Shown here in pieces: positions 1 to 7,011 of a DNA stretch of 16,383 bases. The translations under genes were made by a program, and so were the position numbers. The stretch is from Bacilli bacterium (lineage in GTDB: Bacteria > Bacillota_I > Bacilli_A > ML615J-28 > CAG-698): assembly GCA_016282055.1 (NCBI GenBank), contig JAEEJT010000034.1, forward strand, positions 1-16,383, read 5' to 3'. Under the pieces are notes generated by a model that saw only the letters and a program-made list of their open reading frames with translations, was not told the origin of the DNA and made no database searches. Position 1 is the stretch's first letter. Each line of letters begins with the position of its first letter.

Positions 1-150
1 ACTATTATTAATAGTGATAACATTATATTAGTTAATGATGGAAAAATAGAAGCAACTGGTAAACATAATGAATTGCTTAAAAAATCAAATCTTTATAAGA
101 ATATGTGGGAAGCACATATTGAGGCAAAGGATGGTGATTTAAATGTTTAA
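1..150 (+). CDS. ABC exporter half, C-terminal end (partial)
   Basis: The first 49 codons of the window read openly to a TAA at 148-150. They match the very end of an ABC nucleotide-binding domain: a beta-strand (NIILVNDGKI), the usual turn (EATGKHNELL) after the H-loop, and the KNMWEAH tail typical of fused permease-ATPase exporters. Walker A, Walker B and the signature motif all lie upstream of the window. The next gene encodes a full ABC permease-ATPase and starts inside this one (8-base overlap), so the two are probably translationally coupled and form a heterodimeric exporter. The family call is good because the NBD tail is characteristic; the substrate cannot be read. Confidence 0.85.
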   Translation, partial: TIINSDNIILVNDGKIEATGKHNELLKKSNLYKNMWEAHIEAKDGDLNV

Positions 151-1873
151 GATGTTAAAGATGTTTTTCTCATTTTGTGATAATAAAAGAAGAAAACAAT
201 TTTATTTAGCAATAGTATTAACTATTTTAATGGGATTATGTGAAGCAGCTAAGCTTCCAGCAATTTGGTATTTATTTAAAAATATATTTGAAGGTACTTT
301 AACTTTAAATGCTATTCTAACATCATTTATTATAATGCTTGTTCCATTATTATTATCTATGATATTTAGATATATGTCTTCAATGCTACAAGTTGATGGT
401 GGATACTCAACTGCTGCTGATAAAAGAATTGAAATAGCTGAGCATTTAAGATATGTTCCAATGGGATATTTCAATAATAATTCATTAGGATATATAACAT
501 CAGTTACAACAAATACTATGGAACAATTAGCTGATATTGCAACAAGGGTAGTTATGCTTGTTACAACAGGATTAATTAACACTATTATTGTTGTTGGTTC
601 TTTATTCTTTTTTGATTATAGAATTGCTTTAGTTGCCTTAGTTGGTGTTATTGTTTTCTTATTATTTAATTCAATTATCAAATATCAAGGAAAGAAATTT
701 GCTCCAGAGAAAGAAAAAGCAGATTTAGGTGTATTATCTAACACATTGGATTATGTTTTAGGTATATCTGAAGTAAAATCATATAATTTATATGGAAAAT
801 ATTCTAAGAGATTAGATGAAGCCAATGATTATGCATCTAAAGTTTATACTAAAGTCGAACTTAGTATGATTCCAGTACAAACAGTTCAAACATATATTAC
901 AAGACTAATTGGTGTTGCAATGACAATTGTAGCTATCTTATTATTTATTAATGGATATAATGATTTAGCAGTTACAATGACTGTAATTATTGCAAGCTAT
1001 ATTATTTATGCAAGCTTAGACTCTATGGGAACATTTAGTGCCTTGTCTAAAGTAATTGAAAGATGTGTTGAAAGAGGAAATGAAATTTTATCTATTGAGA
1101 CAATGGATATAAATGGAAATGATTATAAAATCAATACATCTAACATTGAATTAAAGAATGTATCATTCTCATATGATAAGAAAAAGATAATTGATAATGT
1201 ATCTTTAAAAATCAAAGAAAATACAAAGGTAGCTTTTGTTGGCCCATCGGGAAGTGGTAAAACTACTATCTGTCATCTTATGGCAAGATTCTGGGATGTT
1301 CAAGAAGGTGAAGTATTACTTGATGGAAGGAATGTAAAGGATTATAGTATTGATTCATTAATGAGCAATTTTACATTTGTATTCCAAAATGTATATTTAT
1401 TCAATGATACAATTTTAAATAATTTGAGAATAGCTAAAGCAGATGCAACTGAAGAAGAAATTAAAAATGCACTTGAATTAGCTTGTTGTCAATTTGTATA
1501 TGATTTACCTAACAAGTTAAATACAGTGATTGGTGAAGGTGGATCAACATTATCTGGTGGAGAATTACAAAGATTATCTATTGCTCGTGCTATCTTAAAA
1601 GACACTAAAATAGTTATTTTAGATGAAGCAACAGCAAATGTTGACCCTGAAAATGAAGAGAAACTAATAAAAGCAATCGATGCTTTAACTAAAAACAAAA
1701 CAGTAATTATGATTGCTCATAGATTAAAAACTGTTAGAAATTGTGATAACATCTATGTTATTGATGATGGTAGAATTGTTGAATCTGGTAAACATGATGA
1801 ATTAATGAAAAAAGATGGTATTTATAAGTCATTTGTAACTGATAGAAAAGAAGCAGTTGGTTGGAAAATATAA
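143..1873 (+). CDS. ABC exporter, fused permease and ATP-binding protein
   Basis: A 576-residue type IV ABC exporter half. An N-terminal membrane domain (about residues 15-310, roughly six hydrophobic segments) is followed by an NBD. Visible NBD motifs: Walker A G367-PSGSGKTT, Q-loop Q415, signature LSGGE starting at L470, Walker B ending D494-E495 (catalytic Glu kept) and H-loop H526. The ATPase therefore looks active. The start at 143 overlaps the previous stop by 8 bases and has AGGA at 128-131; ATG codons at 152 and 161 are alternatives but sit further from that site. Paired half-exporters like this usually heterodimerise and export drugs, peptides or siderophore-like compounds. Nothing here fixes the substrate. 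A strong terminator follows. Confidence 0.93.
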   Translation: MFKMLKMFFSFCDNKRRKQFYLAIVLTILMGLCEAAKLPAIWYLFKNIFEGTLTLNAILTSFIIMLVPLLLSMIFRYMSSMLQVDGGYSTAADKRIEIAEHLRYVPMGYFNNNSLGYITSVTTNTMEQLADIATRVVMLVTTGLINTIIVVGSLFFFDYRIALVALVGVIVFLLFNSIIKYQGKKFAPEKEKADLGVLSNTLDYVLGISEVKSYNLYGKYSKRLDEANDYASKVYTKVELSMIPVQTVQTYITRLIGVAMTIVAILLFINGYNDLAVTMTVIIASYIIYASLDSMGTFSALSKVIERCVERGNEILSIETMDINGNDYKINTSNIELKNVSFSYDKKKIIDNVSLKIKENTKVAFVGPSGSGKTTICHLMARFWDVQEGEVLLDGRNVKDYSIDSLMSNFTFVFQNVYLFNDTILNNLRIAKADATEEEIKNALELACCQFVYDLPNKLNTVIGEGGSTLSGGELQRLSIARAILKDTKIVILDEATANVDPENEEKLIKAIDALTKNKTVIMIAHRLKTVRNCDNIYVIDDGRIVESGKHDELMKKDGIYKSFVTDRKEAVGWKI

Positions 1874-1895
1874 TTAAATAGTATTTATAAAAATA

Positions 1896-1944
1896 AAATG
1901 GTTTAGAATGTGTATTAATACTTCTAGGCCATTTAAATTTTTTT
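1896..1944 (+). terminator. Intrinsic terminator of the ABC exporter operon
   Basis: A 13-bp stem pairs 1896-1908 with 1922-1934. It includes two G-U pairs and contains an inner GTAT/ATAC hairpin. A run of seven T (1938-1944) follows a short AAA spacer. Confidence 0.85.
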
Positions 1945-1955
1945 AGAATTATAGT

Positions 1956-2379
1956 TTATTTGCTTTATTATTTGATGTATCAACCGATAATATTGGATTA
2001 CACATAAAAACATTATTGCTGAAAAGAACTGAGCATTTAAATAACCAAGTAATCCTCGGTCGTTCAAATTGAGGGTACTAGAAAAGTCACACGTAGAATA
2101 AAAATATTTAATCTAGATATGATTATATTTGTTGGGTATCGTGTAAAATCTAAAAGAGTTATAGTTTTTAGAACATGTGCTAATAAAGTACTAAAAGAAT
2201 ATTTATCTAAGGTTATTAAAAAATCTATTACTGATAATTTAAAAGATTATACTAATGTATATATTAATGATTTAATTAAGTTTTTTGGTCAATTTAATTT
2301 CATTAAATCTCTTATTGATAATGGATTTTTAAATGATAAAGTAGATAATATTGAGTTAAGTTATTTTATTGATAAATAA
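1956..2379 (+). pseudogene. Decayed RhuM-family gene (virulence RhuM / phage-associated DNA-binding type)
   Basis: Protein similarity survives across three reading frames. Frame from 1956: LFALLFDVSTDNIGLHIK. After one lost base near 2010: NIIAEK. After another near 2026: ELSI, then a TAA at 2038-2040 and another at 2050-2052. The same frame continues SSVVQIEGTRKVTRRIK, then IFNLDMIIFVGYRVKSKR and FRTCANKVLKEYL, to a stop at 2377-2379. RhuM proteins carry this order: helix-turn-helix-like DVST..N..HIKNI, then VQxEGxRxVxR, then YNLDMIISVGYRVxSKR, then FRxWAxxVLKEYL. The N-terminal part (before DVST) is missing and the preceding terminator occupies its place. The last 55 or so residues do not resemble RhuM and may belong to another fragment. 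An 86-residue open frame from ATG 2119 exists but has no ribosome binding site. RhuM genes usually travel with phages, islands or restriction systems, so this looks like an eroded accessory insertion. Confidence 0.82.
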
Positions 2380-2447
2380 ATTTGTAATTAGAATTATCTT
2401 TAAAACTATAAAATAGGTAAATATGTTTTTAGAAAAGATATAGTTAT

Positions 2448-2476
2448 TTGACTATTTTTAGTGAAAGTAATATAAT
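2448..2476 (+). promoter_or_regulatory. Sigma-A promoter of the GNAT leader
   Basis: TTGACT at 2448-2453, a 17-base spacer and TATAAT at 2471-2476. This is near consensus and predicts transcription starting around 2483. The stretch 2380-2447 before it is plain AT-rich sequence in which I see nothing. Confidence 0.85.
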
Positions 2477-2482
2477 TTATGT

Positions 2483-2604
2483 ATAAATTGAATAATGGTC
2501 ACCGGAGAACAAGTACCGTAGTACTTACGTTGAATAGGTGTCGAGTGAGCTCGAGATAAATGTTTTACATTTTATCTTGAGCTTTTTTGTTTTTGGAGGT
2601 AAAT
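2483..2604 (+). ncRNA. Structured leader RNA, candidate transcription attenuator
   Basis: Between the promoter and the GNAT start lies a leader richer in GC than its surroundings. Helices I can pair: CACC 2500-2503 with GGTG 2537-2540; AAC 2508-2510 with GTT 2529-2531 (AC bulge); AAGTAC 2511-2516 with GTACTT 2521-2526 closing a CGTA loop; TCGAG 2541-2545 with CTCGA 2550-2554 (loop TGAG). The last helix shares bases 2550-2554 with the 5' arm of the terminator at 2548-2588, so the two cannot coexist. That is the layout of an attenuator or riboswitch. I do not recognise the class (no T-box TGGNACC, no known aptamer core). It could instead be a stand-alone small RNA ending at the terminator. Confidence 0.55.
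2548..2588 (+). terminator. Strong terminator just before the GNAT gene
   Basis: AGCTCGAGATAAA (2548-2560) pairs with TTTATCTTGAGCT (2571-2583) with one G-U. The stem can be extended by ATGT/ACAT around a small loop, giving about 16 bp. A run of six T covers 2583-2588. The T-run ends only 6 bases before the ribosome binding site of the next gene, so read-through must be controlled if that gene is expressed from the promoter at 2448. Confidence 0.85.
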
Positions 2605-3123
2605 ATGAGTAATGTAACATTAACAAAACTTGAAAAAGATGATATTAATCAATTTGTTCTTGATAATCAAGAATCTTTTAATTATGGAGCATTAGAAGAG
2701 TTTGGATTAAGAGATAATAATTTTGAAGAAGATGGAGAGATTATTTCAAGAAAAACTATTATTGATTGTATTAATCATGGAGTAGCCTATAGAATTAGAT
2801 TAGATGGTAATATAGTTGGAGGTATAGTTGTTTGTATAAATAACAAGACTTTACATAATAGTTTAGAACTTTTATTTGTTAGTCCAAAATATCATAGTTT
2901 AGGTATTGGATATAAAGCATGGAAAGAACTTGAAAAATTATATCCTAATACTAAAGTATGGGAAACATGTACTCCTTATTTTGAAAAGAGAAATATTCAT
3001 TTTTATGTTAATAAATTAGGTTTTCATATCGTTGAATTTTTTAATAAATATCATAATGATCCTAATGAAGTTGATGGTAATAATAGTGATGATTGTATGT
3101 TTAGATTTGAAAAGTATTATTGA
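2605..3123 (+). CDS. GNAT-family N-acetyltransferase
   Basis: A 172-residue protein with the GNAT fold order: the beta-strand IVGGIVVCI, then LELLFVSPKYHSLGIGYKAW, which contains motif A (acetyl-CoA pyrophosphate loop, G100 and G102), then a C-terminal strand FYVNKLGFHIVEFFNKY. The usual Gln/Arg at the head of motif A is His/Ser here (YHSLGIG), a mild departure. It would transfer an acetyl group from acetyl-CoA to an amine; the substrate is unknown. ATG 2605 is chosen because GGAGG lies at 2595-2599, 5 bases upstream; an in-frame TTG at 2587 would fall inside the terminator T-run. Expression is probably gated by the leader RNA, which recalls leaders of resistance acetyltransferases, but that link is inference. 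Confidence 0.88.
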   Translation: MSNVTLTKLEKDDINQFVLDNQESFNYGALEEFGLRDNNFEEDGEIISRKTIIDCINHGVAYRIRLDGNIVGGIVVCINNKTLHNSLELLFVSPKYHSLGIGYKAWKELEKLYPNTKVWETCTPYFEKRNIHFYVNKLGFHIVEFFNKYHNDPNEVDGNNSDDCMFRFEKYY

Positions 3124-3156
3124 TATATAAATATATTATTTTATTAATATTTGACC

Positions 3157-3185
3157 TTTACATTTATAAAACAAATTGATAAAAT
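3157..3185 (+). promoter_or_regulatory. Sigma-A promoter before the small membrane protein
   Basis: TTTACA at 3157-3162, a 17-base spacer and TAAAAT at 3180-3185. It lies about 40 bases upstream of the ATG at 3223. Confidence 0.6.
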
Positions 3186-3222
3186 AGATTTAGTTTTGAT
3201 TATATTAAAAAGGGTTGTATGT

Positions 3223-3384
3223 ATGAATAATAAAAAGAAATTTTTGATTATGATGATTGTTGGGATGATTATAGGATCAATTTTATTATACGCTATAACA
3301 ACAAATGTTACATTTGTTATTGTTTTTTTAATTTTATCTCTGGTTGAGATTTTAATTAAATGGAATAGTTTTAAAGAAAAATAA
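3223..3384 (+). CDS. Small two-helix membrane protein, unknown
   Basis: A 53-residue protein: a basic start (MNNKKK), a hydrophobic segment at about residues 7-25, a short polar turn (TTNVT), a second hydrophobic segment at about 29-46, and a charged tail (WNSFKEK). This predicts two membrane helices in a hairpin with both ends inside. ATG 3223 is preferred because AGGG lies at 3211-3214, 8 bases upstream; a longer open frame begins at a TTG at 3151 inside the promoter region and is unlikely. I do not recognise a family. It has its own promoter and stands between the GNAT and nitroreductase genes. Confidence 0.65.
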   Translation: MNNKKKFLIMMIVGMIIGSILLYAITTNVTFVIVFLILSLVEILIKWNSFKEK

Positions 3385-3472
3385 TAAATTTATACACAAT
3401 TATTAAATTATTGATGAATTTTAAAAGATATTATAAATTAGGTAAAGATGTATTATTTTAAGGAGTCTAATT

Positions 3473-4228
3473 ATGAATGATATGTTTTATGATATGATAT
3501 TTAAAAGAAAATCATTTCATTTATTTAGAAATGTTGGTAATGATATTATTTCAAATGATGAGATAAATCATATTCTTTGTACTTATGATAGTTTAAAGAG
3601 TTTAAATCCTGACATTAAAACTTGTATTAAGATTGTTCCAAGTTCTGAAACTACTTGTCGAAGAGGAGAAGAATATTGTATTCTTTTATATAGTGAGAAG
3701 AAAGATGGATATTTACAAAATATAGGTTACATTGGTGAAATGTTAGATTTATATTTAGTATCTAAAAATATTGGTACTTTATGGTTTGGTATAGGTAAAA
3801 CTGATGAAAAATCATATAATGGATTAGATTTTGTTATTATGATTGCTATTAAAAAAATAAATGATCTAACAAAATATAGAAAAGATATGTTTAAGAGTAA
3901 AAGAAAAGATATTAGTGAAATGTGGGAAGGAAACGATATTTCTAATATATCTAATATAGTAAGGTTTGCTCCTAGTGCATGTAATTCTCAACCTTGGTTT
4001 GTTAAAAATGATGGAAAATTAAATGTCTATAGATATAAAAAACATGGTAAAAGAGGTATTATGCCTATTAGTATGGTTTCTTTTTATAATAGGATTGATA
4101 TTGGTATTTTTATGTGTTTTCTTGATTTATGTTTAGATCATCATAGTATTAGTTATGAAAGAGAGTTATTTAGTGATGATGGCGAATGTAAAGAGTTCAC
4201 TCTTAATGCTATATATACAATAAAGTAG
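3473..4228 (+). CDS. Nitroreductase-like protein (TM1586 type)
   Basis: A 251-residue protein with two related halves, as in TM1586-type putative nitroreductases. The N-terminal RKSFHLFRN matches the nitroreductase RRSxRxF start, and RFAPSACNSQPWF (A166-P167-S168 to Q173-P174-W175) matches the APSAxNSQPW FMN-phosphate motif of the family. The middle section (GYIGEMLDLYLVSKNIGTLWFGIGK) corresponds to the helix and glycine-rich strand following the first half. It would be a cytoplasmic FMN-dependent reductase of unknown substrate. AGGAG at 3461-3465 sets the ATG at 3473. A perfect terminator follows, so it closes its own unit. Only a weak promoter-like match is visible upstream. Confidence 0.78.
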   Translation: MNDMFYDMIFKRKSFHLFRNVGNDIISNDEINHILCTYDSLKSLNPDIKTCIKIVPSSETTCRRGEEYCILLYSEKKDGYLQNIGYIGEMLDLYLVSKNIGTLWFGIGKTDEKSYNGLDFVIMIAIKKINDLTKYRKDMFKSKRKDISEMWEGNDISNISNIVRFAPSACNSQPWFVKNDGKLNVYRYKKHGKRGIMPISMVSFYNRIDIGIFMCFLDLCLDHHSISYERELFSDDGECKEFTLNAIYTIK

Positions 4229-4230
4229 AT

Positions 4231-4259
4231 AGTTCTAAAGCATTGCTTTAGAACTTTTT
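4231..4259 (+). terminator. Terminator after the nitroreductase gene
   Basis: Perfect 11-bp stem AGTTCTAAAGC (4231-4241) with GCTTTAGAACT (4245-4255), a three-base loop and TTTTTC after it. Confidence 0.92.
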
Positions 4260-4270
4260 CTTTATTTGAT

Positions 4271-4300
4271 TTGCTTTATTATTTTTATTAATGATATAAT
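4271..4300 (+). promoter_or_regulatory. Promoter of the SDR-NERD-CDF-methyltransferase operon
   Basis: TTGCTT at 4271-4276, an 18-base spacer and a perfect TATAAT at 4295-4300. It sits directly after a terminator and 30 bases before the operon's first start codon. Confidence 0.65.
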
Positions 4301-4330
4301 ATAATTATAAGAACATAGGAAGGTATTAAA

Positions 4331-5158
4331 ATGAAAAATATTATTGTTGTAACAGGAGCTTCTAGTGGAATGGGTAGAGCATTCTCTAAAAGAATCGTTA
4401 AAAAAGAAAAAGTTGATGAAATTTGGGTTATTGCAAGACGTGAACACTTACTAGAAGAGTTGAAAAATGAAATAACTGAATGTGTAGTTGTTCCTATTAG
4501 AATTGATTTAAGAGAAAAGGAACAAATTATAGAAAAGTATCAGAAAAAACTTGATGAAGAAAAACCTAATATTAAAGTTTTAGGTTTATGTGCCGGTTTC
4601 GGTAAGTTTGCTCATTTTGAACAAGTTGATATGTTAACTGCTATTGATATGGTTGATGTTAATTTTAAAGCATATATGATTATGGTATATTTATCATTAC
4701 CATATATGAGAGAAAAATCTAATATTATGATGATAGCATCTGATTCATCTATTCAACCAATTCCATATCAAAATATATATGGTGCAAGTAAAGCTGCAGT
4801 TTTGAGTTTTGCAAGAAGCTTAAACGTTGAACTAAAGTATAGAAAAATACATGTAATGGCTGTACTTCCTTTATGGGTTCAAAATGATTTTATGAAAACA
4901 GCAATTGATCCTGATAAACCTATTGTTGTAATTAATTATAAAGGTGTTTATGATGGTGATAAAGTTATGGAAAGAGCCATTAAGGATTTATATACTAAAA
5001 AAGATATGTCTATTTATGGAGGATATAATAAACTTCAAAATTTTGTTGTTAAAGTATTACCTCATAAACTTATTATGAAGATATGGTTAAACTCTCAAAA
5101 ACTAGATGGTACTCCTGAATGTAGACACCCAAAATGTAAGAAACAAATTGAGGAATGA
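4331..5158 (+). CDS. Short-chain dehydrogenase/reductase (SDR)
   Basis: A 275-residue classical SDR, an NAD(P)-dependent cytoplasmic oxidoreductase. Visible motifs: the cofactor loop TGASSGMG at residues 8-15; C87-A88-G89, the NNAG position with Cys replacing Asn; a Ser near residue 137; and the catalytic Y150-GAS-K154. The Arg pair after the second strand (IARRE) suggests an NADPH preference; this is inference. The C-terminal end is unusual in having two Cys and a His close together (CRHPKC), which could bind a metal. AGGAAGG (4317-4323) fixes the start. It leads a four-gene operon, with only 2 bases to the next start. Substrate unknown. Confidence 0.9.
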   Translation: MKNIIVVTGASSGMGRAFSKRIVKKEKVDEIWVIARREHLLEELKNEITECVVVPIRIDLREKEQIIEKYQKKLDEEKPNIKVLGLCAGFGKFAHFEQVDMLTAIDMVDVNFKAYMIMVYLSLPYMREKSNIMMIASDSSIQPIPYQNIYGASKAAVLSFARSLNVELKYRKIHVMAVLPLWVQNDFMKTAIDPDKPIVVINYKGVYDGDKVMERAIKDLYTKKDMSIYGGYNKLQNFVVKVLPHKLIMKIWLNSQKLDGTPECRHPKCKKQIEE

Positions 5159-5160
5159 TA

Positions 5161-5865
5161 ATGAATATATTTCGTTTATCGAAAAGTATATTAGATGATA
5201 CTAATGCAAAATATAAAGGTGCTGTTGGTGAAGTTAGAGTTAGATCAAAACTCAATCCTATATTATTCGGTAAAGTTTATCATAAGTTAATTAATAATAT
5301 TATTTTAAAAGATGTATATGGTAATACACATCAAATAGATCATATTGAGATTAGATCTAATGGTATTTTTTGTATTGAGACAAAAAATATTAAAGGTTTT
5401 GTTTGTGGGGATTGCAATTCTAAGTATTGGCATCAATTACTTGGAAGTAGAAAGTTTTCTATTAGAAATCCATTAGAACAAAATATGTCTCATATATATA
5501 CGATTTGCAATATATTAAATAATGAATATAGAGTTTATTCTGTTATAGTCATGGTTGAAAATAATGCTAGTAGATTAAAAATACCATGTGTAGTTAATTT
5601 GAATGATCTTAGATCATATTTAGAAAATTTTAATGATGGAACAAATTATTCTAATGATGAAATTGATGATATCTATAATAGAATTATTGAGAAGAAAGTC
5701 TATATGAAAACAAGTGAACATGTTAAATATATTAGGAATGTTCAAATGTGTATTAATAATAATATATGCCCAAGATGTGGTTCTAAGCTTGTTTTAAGAA
5801 ATGGAAAGTTTGGAGCATTTTATGGATGCTCTAATTATCCAAAGTGTACTTTTACAAAGAAATAA
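5161..5865 (+). CDS. NERD-domain protein with C-terminal topoisomerase-type zinc ribbon
   Basis: A 234-residue protein. Residues about 15-125 form a nuclease-related domain (NERD): E24 in KGAVGEVRV, then QID60H, then the strand GIFCIE73TK75, giving the E-D-ExK pattern shared with restriction-type nuclease folds. Residues 203-229 form a four-Cys ribbon (C203-PR-C206, C223, C229, with YGCSNYPKC) like the small DNA-binding zinc ribbons at the end of topoisomerase I. Together these suggest a DNA-acting protein, possibly a nuclease; the true activity of NERD proteins is poorly known. ATG 5161 is preferred over 5155 because AGGA (5151-5154) stands 6 bases before it but directly abuts 5155. It is coupled to the SDR gene. 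Confidence 0.88.
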   Translation: MNIFRLSKSILDDTNAKYKGAVGEVRVRSKLNPILFGKVYHKLINNIILKDVYGNTHQIDHIEIRSNGIFCIETKNIKGFVCGDCNSKYWHQLLGSRKFSIRNPLEQNMSHIYTICNILNNEYRVYSVIVMVENNASRLKIPCVVNLNDLRSYLENFNDGTNYSNDEIDDIYNRIIEKKVYMKTSEHVKYIRNVQMCINNNICPRCGSKLVLRNGKFGAFYGCSNYPKCTFTKK

Positions 5866-5879
5866 TTAAAGGTGATATT

Positions 5880-7007
5880 ATGAAAGATAAAAGAGAAAAA
5901 GAAATAATAAAAACTAGTATTATTGGTATTATAGGTAATATATTACTTGTTGCTTTTAAGGGTTTTGTTGGATTTATTGCTGGAAGTATTGCTATTATAA
6001 TGGATGCTTTGAATAATTTAACTGATGCATTATCAAGTGTTATTACAATTCTTGGTACAAAACTTTCAAATAAAAAACCAGATAAAAATCATCCTTATGG
6101 ATATGGTAAGATTGAATATATAACATCATCTATTATTGCATTTTTAATTTTGTTTGCTGGTAGTATGGCTATTTATGAATCAGTTAGATCTTTAATAAAT
6201 TATTATAATGATAAAGTTATGCCATCATTTGATATATATGCTCTTATTATAGTTAGTGGTGCTATTCTAGCTAAAATAGCAATAGGTTTATTTTTTAAGA
6301 GTAAAGCTAAAAAGATTAAGAGTGATGCTTTAAATGCTTCTGGAACTGATGCATTATTTGATTCAGTTTTATCTTTATCAACATTAGTTAGTATTATATT
6401 TGTTAAATACTTAAATATATATATTGAAGGATATTTAGGTATTATTATTGGATTATTTATTATTAAGAGTGGATTTGAGATATTAAAAGAATCTTTATCT
6501 GGTATGATTGGTGAAAGATTTGATCGTGAGTTTATTCTTAACGTTAAGAATGATATTAATAATATTGATGGTGTTTTAGGTACATATGATATTATTATGA
6601 ATAGTTATGGTCATAATAAGAATATTGGAAGTTGTCATATTGGTGTAGATGAAAGTTTAAAAGCATCTGATATTCAAGCAATTGAAAGACAAATTACAGA
6701 ACTTTTATATACTAAATATGATACTATTATGACTATTGGTATTTATGCTCAAAATTCTACTGATAGTGAGGTTAATAATTTATTAAAGATTGTTCGAGAT
6801 GTTATTAATAATTATGATAATATATTACAATTACATGGTTTTTATCTTGATAAAAAAAGAAAGATATTAAGTTTTGATTTAGTTGTATCATTCGATGATA
6901 AAAAACCTTTAGATACTATTAATAACATTAAAAATGAAGTAAGTAATTTAATTAAGGATTATAATATTATTATTAATTATGATCAAGATTTTAGTTTAAG
7001 TGAGTAA
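5880..7007 (+). CDS. Cation diffusion facilitator (CDF) metal exporter
   Basis: A 375-residue divalent-metal/proton antiporter of the inner membrane. Membrane segments fill about residues 10-205. TM2 carries N45-NLT-D49, where Zn-type YiiP has DxxxD; TM5 carries D157-ALF-D161, where YiiP has HxxxD. The loop H71-PYGYGKIE is the family HPxGxGxxE motif. A cytoplasmic dimerisation domain covers about 215-292. A further 80 residues (about 297-375) look like a second copy of that fold (alternating FDLVVSF strands and helices), making it longer than the 300-residue basic family. The NxxxD and DxxxD sites argue for Mn, Fe or Co rather than classical Zn; inference. AAAGG at 5868-5872 sets ATG 5880. 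Confidence 0.92.
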   Translation: MKDKREKEIIKTSIIGIIGNILLVAFKGFVGFIAGSIAIIMDALNNLTDALSSVITILGTKLSNKKPDKNHPYGYGKIEYITSSIIAFLILFAGSMAIYESVRSLINYYNDKVMPSFDIYALIIVSGAILAKIAIGLFFKSKAKKIKSDALNASGTDALFDSVLSLSTLVSIIFVKYLNIYIEGYLGIIIGLFIIKSGFEILKESLSGMIGERFDREFILNVKNDINNIDGVLGTYDIIMNSYGHNKNIGSCHIGVDESLKASDIQAIERQITELLYTKYDTIMTIGIYAQNSTDSEVNNLLKIVRDVINNYDNILQLHGFYLDKKRKILSFDLVVSFDDKKPLDTINNIKNEVSNLIKDYNIIINYDQDFSLSE

Positions 7008-7011
7008 GTAT

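Noticed and set aside
202..582. Minus-strand open frames over the ABC exporter, SDR and methyltransferase genes
   Set aside because: They lie opposite well-supported genes, have no ribosome binding sites and no recognisable motifs.
1983..2060. ACCGA/TCGGT and GGATTAC/GTAATCC stems suggesting a riboswitch
   Set aside because: The pairing is real but it lies within the decayed RhuM coding sequence, with no promoter or terminator partnered to it.
2040..2100. Group II intron domain V-like string (GAGGGTACTAGAAAAGTCACACG)
   Set aside because: The flanking arms do not pair, and the stretch translates as RhuM-like residues (EGTRKVT), which explains it better.
2119..2379. An 86-residue open frame as a genuine small gene
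   Set aside because: No ribosome binding site, and RhuM similarity continues upstream of the ATG through two stop codons, so it is a pseudogene remnant.
3411..3437. Promoter for the nitroreductase gene (TTGATG ... TATAAA)
   Set aside because: The spacer is only 15 bases and both boxes are weak; not reported as a feature.
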